Translations under genes and position numbers: made by a program
Shown here: in pieces, positions 1 through 7,531 of the stretch
How positions within the stretch are numbered: the first letter of the stretch is position 1
Layout of the letters: every line of letters begins with the position of its first letter
The notes under the pieces: generated by a model
Told to the model about the DNA's origin: nothing
Databases searched by the model: none
Seen by the model: the letters and a program-made list of their open reading frames with translations, nothing else
Assembly: GCA_052117325.1 (NCBI GenBank)
Contig: JBQKJJ010000032.1
Strand: one strand, 5' to 3'
Origin: CAG-964 sp902789345
GTDB taxonomy: Bacteria > Bacillota > Clostridia > Oscillospirales > Acutalibacteraceae
DNA length: 12,080 nucleotides

Positions 1-1
1 T

Positions 2-145
2 GCAAAGGATATTAACGGAGATTTACCGCTGACAGGCTCAGACAGCTTTATATGGGCAGTAATAACCGGCGCAGCACTGATAATACTGGGTGCCGCCGCT
101 GTTTCCTACGGTGTGTATAGAAAGAAGAGGGAGAACGCAAAGTGA
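2..145 (+). CDS. C-terminal end of an LPXTG-anchored surface protein (5' partial)
   Basis: Only the last 47 codons are in the window; the start lies upstream. The tail has the three parts of a sortase sorting signal in order: the pentapeptide LPLTG at about residues 8-12 of the visible part, a hydrophobic stretch (FIWAVITGAALIILGAAAV), and a positively charged end (RKKRENAK) before a TGA stop. In this family sortase cleaves between T and G and joins the protein to peptidoglycan, so the missing N-terminal part should be secreted and exposed on the cell surface. Its function (adhesin, enzyme or pilin) cannot be told from the tail. It is the only cellular gene on the plus strand and is unrelated to the minus-strand operon. 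Confidence 0.85.
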   Translation, partial: AKDINGDLPLTGSDSFIWAVITGAALIILGAAAVSYGVYRKKRENAK

Positions 146-147
146 AA

Positions 148-195
148 CATTTGTAGCACTCAAAAGCAACCATAGCGTTAGAGGAGCTACAAATG
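148..195 (+). repeat. Inverted repeat just after the surface-protein gene
   Basis: A perfect 10-bp arm (catttgtagc, 148-157) pairs with gctacaaatg (186-195) across a 28-nt loop, starting 2 nt after the TGA stop. No T-run follows, so it is a weak candidate for a terminator; it could be an mRNA 3' stabilising hairpin. Confidence 0.45.
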
Positions 196-230
196 CTCAT
201 ACTCCAACAATTCACAAATAAAATTAATCA

Positions 231-263
231 GGAGCAAGTTACTTGTAAAGGGTGGCTTGCTCC
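231..263 (+). terminator. Possible terminator of the surface-protein gene
   Basis: ggagcaag (231-238) pairs with cttgctcc (256-263) over a 17-nt loop, followed by ttgtctattg and, further on, a T-rich stretch. The stem is good but the U-tract is imperfect. It lies about 90 bp downstream of the surface-protein stop codon on the same strand. Confidence 0.45.
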
Positions 264-463
264 TTGTCTATTGTAAAATGTGTATTTTTATCAATATCTT
301 GTTTGATTCTAGGTTTGTGTTATAGAGAAACAGATTTTATTATAATAAAATGTGCTATTATAAAAATTGCAATAATGAAATAAAAACGGCTTTACAGCTT
401 TTATATATTTTAGAAATATACATTTATAATAAATAGAATTAATTAGAAAAGTGCGTTACACCT

Positions 464-507
464 ACTGCACCATTTCACTATTTTTAAAAATAGTGAAATG
501 GTGCAGT
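464..507. repeat. 44-bp perfect palindrome
   Basis: The left half (actgcaccatttcactattt, then tt, 464-485) is followed immediately by its exact reverse complement (486-507), with no loop. In DNA it could extrude a cruciform, and as RNA it would form a 20-bp-class hairpin. It sits in a gene-free stretch and is symmetrical, so it has no strand. The central TTTTT/AAAAA gives a T-run only inside the stem, which does not fit an ordinary terminator. It may be a small non-autonomous mobile repeat or a junction of two inverted element ends; the family is not recognised. Confidence 0.8.
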
Positions 508-558
508 GCCAAAACCTTGATTTTTGGCTTATTTATCGCAAAAATTAAGCATAAAAAC

Positions 559-602
559 GGCCTAAAAACCCCCGACCTATGGGAGAGTAGGGGGGAACGG
601 CC
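559..602 (-). terminator. Rho-independent terminator-like stem on the minus strand
   Basis: Read on the minus strand, a C-run pairs with GGGGG (complement of 569-573), with an extra inner CCTA/TAGG pairing (576-579 with 588-591). The 3' side is followed directly by TTTTT (complement of 564-568). An outer GGCC/GGCC pair (559-562 with 599-602) could extend the stem. A GC-rich stem plus a T5 tract is the usual intrinsic terminator. It would stop transcription coming from the acetyltransferase genes, whose last stop codon is about 230 bp upstream. Confidence 0.6.
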
Positions 603-694
603 ATTGCAACCCAACGAAAGAAAAATATTTTATGAATAATACCGGCACAGGCAAAAACAGACAAAAATAAATAATTACTTACTATATTAAAAAT

Positions 695-815
695 TGGTTG
701 GTCTTGCCATAGTTACAGATTAAACCGACGGAAAGCAATGGCGACAATGCCGATGGTACTGTTTGGATAAGTGTCGTAGCTAACCAAACAGTGGGCAATT
801 CCATAGTAATTAATA
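695..815. other. GC-richer island of unknown nature in the 146-835 gene-free stretch
   Basis: This roughly 120-bp block is clearly richer in G and C than the AT-rich DNA on both sides. It contains a perfect 9-bp inverted repeat, actgtttgg (758-766) with ccaaacagt (784-792). On the minus strand two frames stay open for about 30-40 codons and read like protein, for example GIAHCLVSYDTYPNSTIGIV, then stop. There is no convincing ribosome binding site. It could be a remnant of a broken gene or mobile element, or a structured RNA. I do not recognise it. The remainder of 146-835 holds only the repeats listed separately. Confidence 0.3.
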
Positions 816-835
816 ATCTTTTTTATTCATTGTCT

Positions 836-1327
836 TTACTTATCATTTTCATTGCCCAACCTATGTATCATAATATATTCCTGTTCATTTTCGTCAACAA
901 TTTCAAATCCAACTTTTCTATACATTTTAATGGCATAGTTTTCCTTTTGAACGGCGAGTGAAGCCCTTGGATAATTCAGTCTTTTCAGATGTTTAAGCAT
1001 TTTTGTCATTAGTGCAGTGCCAATACCCATTTTTTGATATTCATCAAAAACCGAAATTGCAAACTCAACTGTGACATCATCAATACTACCGTATCCTTTG
1101 ATATTACGAACCCATACTGCTCCAATGACCTTGTTTTCGACTTCTGCGCAAAAACAATGATCATCTTTCTGTTTGCCAAAGTCTTTTATATAGACCTGCA
1201 GTTCAGGCTTATTTATAATTGATTTGGGTGCTAAATCTGCCGTTTTTGGCTGATATATTGCTTGATACAAGAAATCGTTTAGTAAAACATATTCGTCTGT
1301 TCTCATTTTTCTTATTATTAAGTTCAT
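836..1327 (-). CDS. GNAT-family N-acetyltransferase
   Basis: A 163-residue protein of the usual single-domain GNAT size. It transfers an acetyl group from acetyl-CoA to an amine; the substrate is unknown. The acetyl-CoA pyrophosphate loop is visible as QKMGIGTAL at residues 98-106 (family pattern Q/R-x-x-G-x-G/A), preceded by the beta-4 strand DDVTVEFAISVF. The late AIKMYRKVGFE segment, about residues 132-142, is the typical C-terminal GNAT signature. The ATG at 1327 has GAGG a few bases upstream. The gene lies 44 bp after a second, different GNAT gene on the same strand, so the two are probably co-transcribed. Nothing ties it to the biosynthetic operon, from which it is separated by an intergenic region with hairpins. 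Confidence 0.88.
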   Translation of the reverse strand: MNLIIRKMRTDEYVLLNDFLYQAIYQPKTADLAPKSIINKPELQVYIKDFGKQKDDHCFCAEVENKVIGAVWVRNIKGYGSIDDVTVEFAISVFDEYQKMGIGTALMTKMLKHLKRLNYPRASLAVQKENYAIKMYRKVGFEIVDENEQEYIMIHRLGNENDK

Positions 1328-1371
1328 AATTACCTCAACATTAATAGCGAAACTGATAAATACAGCCTCAA

Positions 1372-1881
1372 TCAGTTATCTGTTAAACATTTCTCCATTA
1401 AATAAAATCTCCCCATACGCCAATCGGCATAGCCTACAGTTTTATAGCCAAGTTTTTTATATAGCTTTATTGCATAAGGATTTTTGGTGAATGAATCCAA
1501 TCTTATAGATTTAATATTTTCATTGCTTAGTTTGTTTTCTATATATTCCATTGTAATTTTGCCTACACCTTTATTTTGAAAATCAGGGTGTACACAAAGC
1601 CTATGAATTACTCTGTAATTTCTGTCAGGATATAGCCAATCTCCATTGTGGTACTCCTCATCACAGTAACTGTTTACTACAAAAATGACAGCAATTCTTC
1701 TGTCTATAAGTCCTATATACAAGTCATCCATTTCTATATCCTGTTTTATAGTATTTTCATCAGGATATATCTCATCCCATTGGTATATTCCCGCATTATT
1801 CATATCAATTATTGCAGAATTTATAAGAGACATAATTTCGTGTAGATTTTCTAAAGTGGCTTTTCTATACTCTATGTTCAC
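1372..1881 (-). CDS. GNAT-family N-acetyltransferase
   Basis: A second small acetyltransferase, 169 residues with the start chosen here. The pattern V-I-H-R-L-C-V-H-P-D-F-Q-N-K-G-V-G, about residues 91-107, holds the beta-4 strand and the acetyl-CoA loop QNKGVG. The NPYAIKLYKKLGYKTVG segment is the normal GNAT C-terminal block. I chose the GTG at 1881 because AGGAAGTG lies 5 nt upstream and the protein then begins MNIEYRKAT, as in many relatives. An in-frame ATG at 1911 would add ten residues but lacks a ribosome binding site. It is not a close duplicate of the neighbouring GNAT: the N-terminal halves differ. Substrate unknown. It lies 84 bp downstream of the epimerase gene. Confidence 0.87.
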   Translation of the reverse strand: MNIEYRKATLENLHEIMSLINSAIIDMNNAGIYQWDEIYPDENTIKQDIEMDDLYIGLIDRRIAVIFVVNSYCDEEYHNGDWLYPDRNYRVIHRLCVHPDFQNKGVGKITMEYIENKLSNENIKSIRLDSFTKNPYAIKLYKKLGYKTVGYADWRMGRFYLMEKCLTDN

Positions 1882-1965
1882 TGTATCACTTCCTATAGTA
1901 TTAAATCTCATACTTTTAGATAATATCGGTATATTACTTTGCAGACTTAGCTGATTTTAGTGCTG

Positions 1966-2874
1966 TCACTCTTTCTTTAAATTATTGTCAATAAATTCTA
2001 AATACGGTTTGCGGTTGTAAATGCTGTGGGGGTGGTTTTTGTACCAAGCAAATTCCTCCTTTAAGCCTTGCTCAAGAGGGACAGTTTCAGGCATTAGCTC
2101 ACTTTGCTTTGATACATCCAGTATATATTCGTAATCATAGAAACAAAAATAATCCCTTTGCGGTATACTTTTTTGAACATTAACAAACTGAACATTTTTG
2201 CCTGCCGCCTTGTAGCAAAGCTCAACCCATTCTTTTACGGTAACAATTTCTTTGTTGCCCACATTAAAAACATGATTTTTGGGGTGGTTATGGAGTATTA
2301 TTTCAATAAATCTGCATAAGTCCGAAACATTAAAAAACTGGAGCTTCATTTCACCGTTTTGCGGAAGGTAGAATGGTCTGTTCTGTATGGCGCAATCAAA
2401 AGGAAATGCCTCACGGTATAAATTTTCATAAATGCCGTAAAAGTAGGGCGGGCGAAGTATGTATGCAGTGGGAATGTTCTTTAACAGATATTGTTCTGCA
2501 TTTAACTTGTTTGTTCCATAGTCGCCCCACACCGAGTTGCGGCCGCAGACCTGTTCCTCGGTAAAGGGTTGAGAATTTGTTTCCGGATAGACAGCGCTTG
2601 AGCTGATGAAAATATAATCGTCAAAGGTAATACCGGATTCAAGAAGTGTCTTGATATGTTCCTCTGTATAGGCGGTAATATCAAGAACTACATCATAGTG
2701 TTTATTTTTTAGCCGGTGGTTTAGCTGAGTCCTGTCGCAGTTAATAAGCTTTACCCCGTCAACCTGTTTTCGGCTTCCACGGTTGAGTACAGTTACTTCG
2801 TCACCCTTGCTGACAAAGTATTCTGCCGTAAACCTTCTAACAAAGGTTGTACCGCCTGTAATAAGAATTTTCAT
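1966..2874 (-). CDS. NAD(P)-dependent epimerase/dehydratase (extended SDR fold)
   Basis: A 302-residue protein with a Rossmann nucleotide-binding start, MKILITGGTTFVRR, and an acidic/NR turn (VTVLNRGSRK) at about residues 27-36. The catalytic elements are a serine in FISSSAVYP (about 89-97) and the Y-x-x-x-K pair YGTNK (Y119, K123). The last glycine of the usual GxxGxxG motif is replaced by arginine (GGTTFVRR). As in other atypical SDRs it may oxidise, epimerise or dehydrate a nucleotide sugar, but the substrate cannot be read. The start is the ATG at 2874, with AGGGAGG 8-9 nt upstream. An in-frame extension to 2940 would add a hydrophobic 22-residue leader that is only the translated 5' region. 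Whether it serves the biosynthetic operon is unknown; a hairpin-rich gap separates them. Confidence 0.85.
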   Translation of the reverse strand: MKILITGGTTFVRRFTAEYFVSKGDEVTVLNRGSRKQVDGVKLINCDRTQLNHRLKNKHYDVVLDITAYTEEHIKTLLESGITFDDYIFISSSAVYPETNSQPFTEEQVCGRNSVWGDYGTNKLNAEQYLLKNIPTAYILRPPYFYGIYENLYREAFPFDCAIQNRPFYLPQNGEMKLQFFNVSDLCRFIEIILHNHPKNHVFNVGNKEIVTVKEWVELCYKAAGKNVQFVNVQKSIPQRDYFCFYDYEYILDVSKQSELMPETVPLEQGLKEEFAWYKNHPHSIYNRKPYLEFIDNNLKKE

Positions 2875-2958
2875 AGCTTGTGTCCTCCCTAAATTTTTAT
2901 ACCCAAATTCTACCACAAAGAACAGTAATGCTGCAATCAAAATTTAGGCATAAATTTT

Positions 2959-2964
2959 ATTATA
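2959..2964 (-). promoter_or_regulatory. Candidate -10 box for the epimerase gene
   Basis: The minus strand reads GGGTATAATAAAA here, a perfect TATAAT about 85 nt upstream of the ATG at 2874. No good -35 box is visible: the -35 position falls in the adjoining hairpin (2970-3003). Confidence 0.4.
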
Positions 2965-2969
2965 CCCAC

Positions 2970-3003
2970 AGCAACACTGTTTAAAGAGCAAAGCAGTGTT
3001 GCT
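2970..3003. repeat. Inverted repeat upstream of the epimerase gene
   Basis: agcaacactg (2970-2979) pairs perfectly with cagtgttgct (2994-3003) over a 14-nt loop. On the minus strand it lies just before the candidate -10 box, so it may act as an operator or as a second terminator of the ABC operon. Its GCAACAC/GTGTTGC core recurs in the hairpin at 3071-3110. Apart from these two hairpins and the promoter candidate, I see nothing in 2875-3195. Confidence 0.55.
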
Positions 3004-3070
3004 TAACAGCACTTATTTCGGCGCAAGGTGTATGTGTATAGCATTTTGCAAATAGGAGCTAAAATTAATA

Positions 3071-3110
3071 TAGGCAACACAGCAATGTAACCACAATGCC
3101 GTGTTGCCTA
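3071..3110 (-). terminator. Hairpin likely ending the biosynthetic/ABC operon
   Basis: taggcaacac (3071-3080) pairs perfectly with gtgttgccta (3101-3110) over a 20-nt loop. On the minus strand it is followed by TATATTAATTTTAG, a loose U-rich tract. It lies 85 nt after the permease stop codon, a sensible place for the operon to end, although the tract is weaker than in a textbook terminator. Confidence 0.5.
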
Positions 3111-3195
3111 AAGTTTATTATAATTTTATGTAATATCTAAAATAGATGTATATGGACGGTAATAAGCTTACCACAAACCCATTTGAGCGTATATG

Positions 3196-5529
3196 TTAAT
3201 CCACTGATTTCAGGGCTTCAACCATATCTATTTTATTTACCTTTCTTGATACTACACATATTGTAATATATGCACAAATTAAAACCAGTACAATACTTAA
3301 AATAAAGCTTACCGGACTTAAATATACAACATATTCAAAGCTGCTTGTTGAAACTGACGATACATAAAGATTTGCAAACCAATATCCTATAGGAATACCT
3401 ATAATCATTCCTACAAGTATTTGAATAATGTTCTCACGCAAAAGCATTTTTCTTATTTCTTTATTGTGATAGCCAAGAACCTTTTGCGTTGCAAATTCTC
3501 TGCTGTTTTCCGTAAGATTAAGCATACCCAGGTTGTAAATCATAATAACGCACAACGCAATAGCACCCATAAGCAATGCCATAACATTTGACATCATACT
3601 AGATACAACCTCATCGGCATTTGATAATTGCTGTTTAAGGGTAACAGATTCGCTGACATATTCAAGGTCTTCGGTGTCCTTTGCCGCTTTCTCACTTTTT
3701 GTAAGCAGAGTGTTAGGTTCAAAATCCTTATCAAGGCTTTCCCAACTTTCTTGACTAATAAAGATTCCCTGAGGGGTGTAGTTTGATGTAATTTCTTTAA
3801 TTTCCAGCTTTACATAATCCTTACTTCCGTAAGGGCGAACCTGAATTGTATCACCTATATTGATGTTATTATTTTTTGCAAACAGCTTTGAAACAACGGC
3901 ACCGCTGTTTGGCAGGCTTATTTTTTCTGAGTTTTCATTTAAAAATCTTACATAATCTCCGTCAGACAAAATTTCCATTGTGGTGTTTTTGGTTGTATCG
4001 GAGGATTTTGCACGAATCTCCACAGAGGATTCCCACATCCATTGATGACCGCCGTCGGCATAGGACAAAACCTCTGATTTTTGTTTATCATCAAGTGATT
4101 GTGAGAATACGATTTTTGAGCCGTATGTATATTGGCTGCCGTACACTTCAACATTGGCGTGGGATAATGAGTCGCTCATACCAAATCCTGCCATAAGAAG
4201 CATCATACTGCCTGCAACAGATATAATACCGATAATTGTTCTCTTGCGGTTTTTGGCATTCTCTCTAAACGCCCACTGCCAGTCGTAGGAAAGAATTTTC
4301 CATAAAAACGGTATTCTTTTAACTATCGGCTTGCGGTTTGGCTTTGGTGCTTTTTCTCTCATTGTTTCGGCCGGCATATATCTTATACCGCTGCTTGTTG
4401 ATAGGGCAGAGGTTAAGGTACAGCACAGCACAATTGCAATGGCGATTATTATTGCCGAGGTGCATATTTCAATAGGCCATTCATAAAGTGAATAATATGA
4501 TTTTTCAACATCAATCAGCATTTTCATAAGTGTAAAAGGTGCCGCCACAAGGCCTATAACTGCACCGATAAGGCTTATTACAAGGCCATAAAGTGAGTAG
4601 TGAACCCTTATCAGTCGGTCTGAACAGCCCATAGCTTTAAGTATGCCTATTTGTGTTCTTTGTGTTTCTATCATTCGCTGCATGGTACTGTTTATAGTAA
4701 GAAGCGAAAGCAGCATAAATAATGCCGAGAACATTATAGCCATACTCTTTATTGAATTGGTCATTTCATAGTAGACGGATATTCCCACAAAGTCGCTTCT
4801 GTCCCTAAAGCCGGAAAATCTGCTGCCCAGAATATCCTCTGTATCTTCCCGCAGCTTTGAAATATCCTCCTGGGACATATTCTCATTATCAAGCTTAATT
4901 TCAATTTGGTTTCTGATACTGCTTACCGGAAGATGCTTTTCAAGGCATTTTTCTGAAACAATACCATAGCCGTATCTCATTCTGTCAGGTAAAAGTGATG
5001 TGGAGGAGCCTGTGTAGTGCAGGTACATAGGGCTTAAAATCAAACCGTTTACTTTAAGCTTAATTTCCTTTCCCAAGCAGGTTAGGGTAATGGTATCTCC
5101 AACCTTTATGTTATGTTCCTCTGCAAAATATTCATACAGCCATATGCCGTCTTTGTTTGAATCATACTTATCGCCGGATATTATTTTAGGCTGTGAAAGA
5201 TTAATTTTATCATTTACTACAAGAGTAACCTGTCCGTCTTTGTCACTGTTTTTTAGTGAGGCCGATAAAACCGTTTCTGCTTGTGTGTCTTTAACGCAGT
5301 CAAGCTTTTTTACCGAAGCAAGGTCGTCATCGGTAATAGCCGTACCGTTTATCCAAATATTAGCTGTGTTACTGTCAACAAGCCATTGGTCCGCACTGTT
5401 TTTCATTGTATCGTACAAGCCCATTATACCACTGTATATGAAAACACTTAAAAATGCGGTAAGCAGTATTGCGGCAAACTGCATTTTGTATTTCCACATA
5501 TCACGCAACATTTTTTTGTTAAGATACAT
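3196..5529 (-). CDS. ABC transporter permease, FtsX/MacB-like, two-lobed
   Basis: A 777-residue membrane protein with the duplicated FtsX plan: one N-terminal membrane segment (about 16-36), a large extracellular domain (about 40-255), three segments (about 262-281, 311-336, 355-376), then a second copy with a segment at about 431-451, a smaller extracellular domain, and three final segments (about 650-670, 700-720, 741-762). The FtsX signatures are present twice as TQRTQIGILKAMG (about 289-301) and REFATQKVLGY. It partners the ATPase encoded immediately upstream. This type moves or extracts lipids, peptides or antibiotics from the membrane rather than importing nutrients. I chose the ATG at 5529 (MYLNKK), one base after the ATPase stop, implying coupled translation. 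As last gene of the operon it is probably the exporter or self-resistance pump for the product (inference). Confidence 0.88.
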   Translation of the reverse strand: MYLNKKMLRDMWKYKMQFAAILLTAFLSVFIYSGIMGLYDTMKNSADQWLVDSNTANIWINGTAITDDDLASVKKLDCVKDTQAETVLSASLKNSDKDGQVTLVVNDKINLSQPKIISGDKYDSNKDGIWLYEYFAEEHNIKVGDTITLTCLGKEIKLKVNGLILSPMYLHYTGSSTSLLPDRMRYGYGIVSEKCLEKHLPVSSIRNQIEIKLDNENMSQEDISKLREDTEDILGSRFSGFRDRSDFVGISVYYEMTNSIKSMAIMFSALFMLLSLLTINSTMQRMIETQRTQIGILKAMGCSDRLIRVHYSLYGLVISLIGAVIGLVAAPFTLMKMLIDVEKSYYSLYEWPIEICTSAIIIAIAIVLCCTLTSALSTSSGIRYMPAETMREKAPKPNRKPIVKRIPFLWKILSYDWQWAFRENAKNRKRTIIGIISVAGSMMLLMAGFGMSDSLSHANVEVYGSQYTYGSKIVFSQSLDDKQKSEVLSYADGGHQWMWESSVEIRAKSSDTTKNTTMEILSDGDYVRFLNENSEKISLPNSGAVVSKLFAKNNNINIGDTIQVRPYGSKDYVKLEIKEITSNYTPQGIFISQESWESLDKDFEPNTLLTKSEKAAKDTEDLEYVSESVTLKQQLSNADEVVSSMMSNVMALLMGAIALCVIMIYNLGMLNLTENSREFATQKVLGYHNKEIRKMLLRENIIQILVGMIIGIPIGYWFANLYVSSVSTSSFEYVVYLSPVSFILSIVLVLICAYITICVVSRKVNKIDMVEALKSVD

Positions 5530-5530
5530 A

Positions 5531-6232
5531 TTACCACGCCACCTTTTCAAGAGCAACAGGATTTTCGTTATCCTGAACGCTTATTATTTTGCCGTCTTTT
5601 ATTTGTATTACACGGTCGGCGGCAGGTGCAACAAGAGCGTTATGTGTAACCGCTATAACTGTTTTTTTGTATTGGGTAGCCATTTTATGTAGGAGTATCC
5701 AGATTTTTTCTCCGGTTACACTGTCCAATGCGCCTGTTGGCTCGTCACACAGCAGAATTTTAGGATTTTTACAGATAGCTCGTGCAATAGAAACTCTTTG
5801 CATTTCTCCGCCGGACATTTCTGACGGAAAGTGCTTCATTCTATCCTTTAAGCCCACCGCAGTAATAGCTTCTTCTGCACTAATTGGACTTTTTGACAGC
5901 CTTGCCGCAAGACGGACATTTTCAAGGACATTAAGGCTTGGTATAAGATTATAAAACTGAAAAACATAGCCTACATCTGTGCGTCGGTAGTCTGTAAGCT
6001 GGTTTTTGTTTTTCTTTGATATATTATCTCCGTCAACGATAATTTCACCGCTAGTTACGCAATCCATACCTCCTATCAAATTAAGCAGTGTACTTTTGCC
6101 CGAACCGCTTTGACCAAGAATAATTGTAAAGTCCCCTTGCTTTATATCAACGCTTACACCGTTAAGGGAGTGTATAACTTCGCTCCCTTTTTTGTAATCC
6201 TTGCTGACATTTTTGACGCTTATAAATTCCAT
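5531..6232 (-). CDS. ABC transporter ATP-binding protein (MacB/LolD type)
   Basis: A 233-residue single-domain ATPase with all motifs intact: Walker A GQSGSGKST (40-48), Q-loop FQFYNLIPSL (Q92), signature MSGGEMQRVSIARA (about 139-152), Walker B ILLCDEPTGALD (159-170, catalytic E164) and H-loop VTHN (H197). The GMDxxTSGEI block and the EPTGALDS stretch are typical of the MacB/LolD/FtsE group, which pairs with FtsX-fold permeases such as the one encoded next. The ATG at 6232 has AAGGAG about 9 nt upstream. It starts 54 bp after the ketosynthase stop, with no clear terminator in between, so it belongs to the biosynthetic operon. Confidence 0.93.
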   Translation of the reverse strand: MEFISVKNVSKDYKKGSEVIHSLNGVSVDIKQGDFTIILGQSGSGKSTLLNLIGGMDCVTSGEIIVDGDNISKKNKNQLTDYRRTDVGYVFQFYNLIPSLNVLENVRLAARLSKSPISAEEAITAVGLKDRMKHFPSEMSGGEMQRVSIARAICKNPKILLCDEPTGALDSVTGEKIWILLHKMATQYKKTVIAVTHNALVAPAADRVIQIKDGKIISVQDNENPVALEKVAW

Positions 6233-6286
6233 ATAAAATTTCTCCTTTTTATAATAAGTATTTATTTTGTCTGCGCTGCACAGGCT

Positions 6287-7531
6287 TTAATCTTTATGTT
6301 GCTGTATGTTTTTTGAAAGAACCAGTGCGGAATTATGACCTCCGAATCCCAGTGAATTTGAAACTGCATAGTCAATGTTTGCACTTCTGCCTACGCAAGG
6401 CACATAGTCAAGGTCACATTCCTCATCCGGAACACTGTAGCCTATGGTAGGCGGAATATACGAATCCTCCATAGCCTTGCAGATAATTACAGCCTCTACG
6501 GCTCCGGAGGCGCCAAGCAAATGTCCTGTCATTGATTTTGTAGAGCTTATAGGAAGCTTTCCGCTGTATTCTCCAAAAACCTCTTTAATAATTTTTGTTT
6601 CGTAACTGTCGTTCATTTTTGTGCCTGTTCCGTGGGCATTGAAGTAGTCTATCTTGTCAGGAGATAGATTTGAATTTTCTAATGCCGTTTTTATTGCTCT
6701 TGCACCCTGCTTCATAGATATATCGGGAGCTACAAGGCTGTATGCGTCACAGCTGGTGGCATACCCTAAAATTTCGCCGTATATTTTTGCGTTTCGCTTT
6801 TTGGCGTGCTCAAGCTCCTCAAGAATAATTGCTCCGGCTCCTTCGCCCATTACAAAGCCGTTTCGTTCCTTGTCAAAAGGAATAGAAAGTCTGTCAGGGT
6901 TACTGCCGTTGGCGATAGCGCCTATAACATTAAATCCGCTTAACCCTACAGGGGTTATATATGCCTCTGCACCTCCGGCAACAACAACATCGGAATAACC
7001 CTGTAAAATGTCCCTGTAGCCCATACCGATACAATCAGTTCCTGTGGAGCAAGCAGTGACTATAGGAATGCAGGTGCCGTATGCTTTTAGCTTTATTGCT
7101 ATATTTGCAGGCACCATATTTATAAGCCCCTTTGGTATCATCATTTTTGAAACCGCTTTATATTCACCGCCGCAAATATTTGTATAATCGTTTACCTCAA
7201 CGCCGCCTCCGGCGCCTGAACCGAAGAATACAGAAAATCGTTCTCTGTCAATATTGGCATTTTCAAGATTTGCGTCATTGTATGCCTGCTGTGCTGAAAT
7301 TACGGCAAACTGGGTTACCCGTGCCATTTTTTTAATTTCAAGCTTTTTGAAATAATCACCGGCTAGGTAGTTTTTAACCTCTGCCGCATACTTAACCGGA
7401 AAGTTACTTGTGTCAAACAGCGTGATTTTATCAATGCCCGAAACACCGTTGCGTATGTTTTGCCACATTTCATTTACAGAATTTCCCACCGGAGTTATAG
7501 CACCAAGACCGGTTATAACCACTCTTTTCAT
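6287..7531 (-). CDS. FabF-like beta-ketoacyl-ACP synthase (ketosynthase)
   Basis: A 414-residue condensing enzyme of FabF (KAS II) length. It would perform a decarboxylative Claisen condensation between an enzyme-bound acyl group and malonyl-ACP. The catalytic triad is complete: C161 in VTACSTGTDC, H300 in NAHGTGTKMND and H337 in SMTGHLLGASGA, with the conserved lysine K332. The GFGGHN glycine-rich loop near the C-terminus is present. One difference from housekeeping FabF is that the DAYH segment reads DAYS (about 262-265). Its ATG overlaps the ACP stop codon by one base (TAATG), so the two are translationally coupled and probably work as a pair. Its place inside an NRPS operon suggests it builds or extends an acyl part of the product rather than membrane fatty acids. 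It could instead be a relocated fabF copy. Confidence 0.9.
   Translation of the reverse strand: MKRVVITGLGAITPVGNSVNEMWQNIRNGVSGIDKITLFDTSNFPVKYAAEVKNYLAGDYFKKLEIKKMARVTQFAVISAQQAYNDANLENANIDRERFSVFFGSGAGGGVEVNDYTNICGGEYKAVSKMMIPKGLINMVPANIAIKLKAYGTCIPIVTACSTGTDCIGMGYRDILQGYSDVVVAGGAEAYITPVGLSGFNVIGAIANGSNPDRLSIPFDKERNGFVMGEGAGAIILEELEHAKKRNAKIYGEILGYATSCDAYSLVAPDISMKQGARAIKTALENSNLSPDKIDYFNAHGTGTKMNDSYETKIIKEVFGEYSGKLPISSTKSMTGHLLGASGAVEAVIICKAMEDSYIPPTIGYSVPDEECDLDYVPCVGRSANIDYAVSNSLGFGGHNSALVLSKNIQQHKD

Noticed and set aside
559..602. Riboswitch on the plus strand
   Set aside because: No gene follows on the plus strand, and on the minus strand the stem plus T5 tract is explained by an intrinsic terminator.
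451..639. Plus-strand open frame of 62 codons
   Set aside because: It runs through the 44-bp palindrome and the minus-strand terminator, has no ribosome binding site and no recognisable protein pattern.
2875..2940. N-terminal extension of the epimerase with a hydrophobic leader resembling a signal peptide
   Set aside because: The AGGGAGG ribosome binding site lies inside it, directly before the ATG at 2874, and the Rossmann strand begins exactly there.
2970..3110. CRISPR-like repeat pair
   Set aside because: There are only two copies with differing stems and loops, no constant repeat unit, no spacer periodicity and no cas genes.
5090..5692. 200-codon plus-strand frame over the ABC genes
   Set aside because: It lies antisense to well-supported ABC permease and ATPase genes with intact motifs; its sequence is a mirror of hydrophobic codons.
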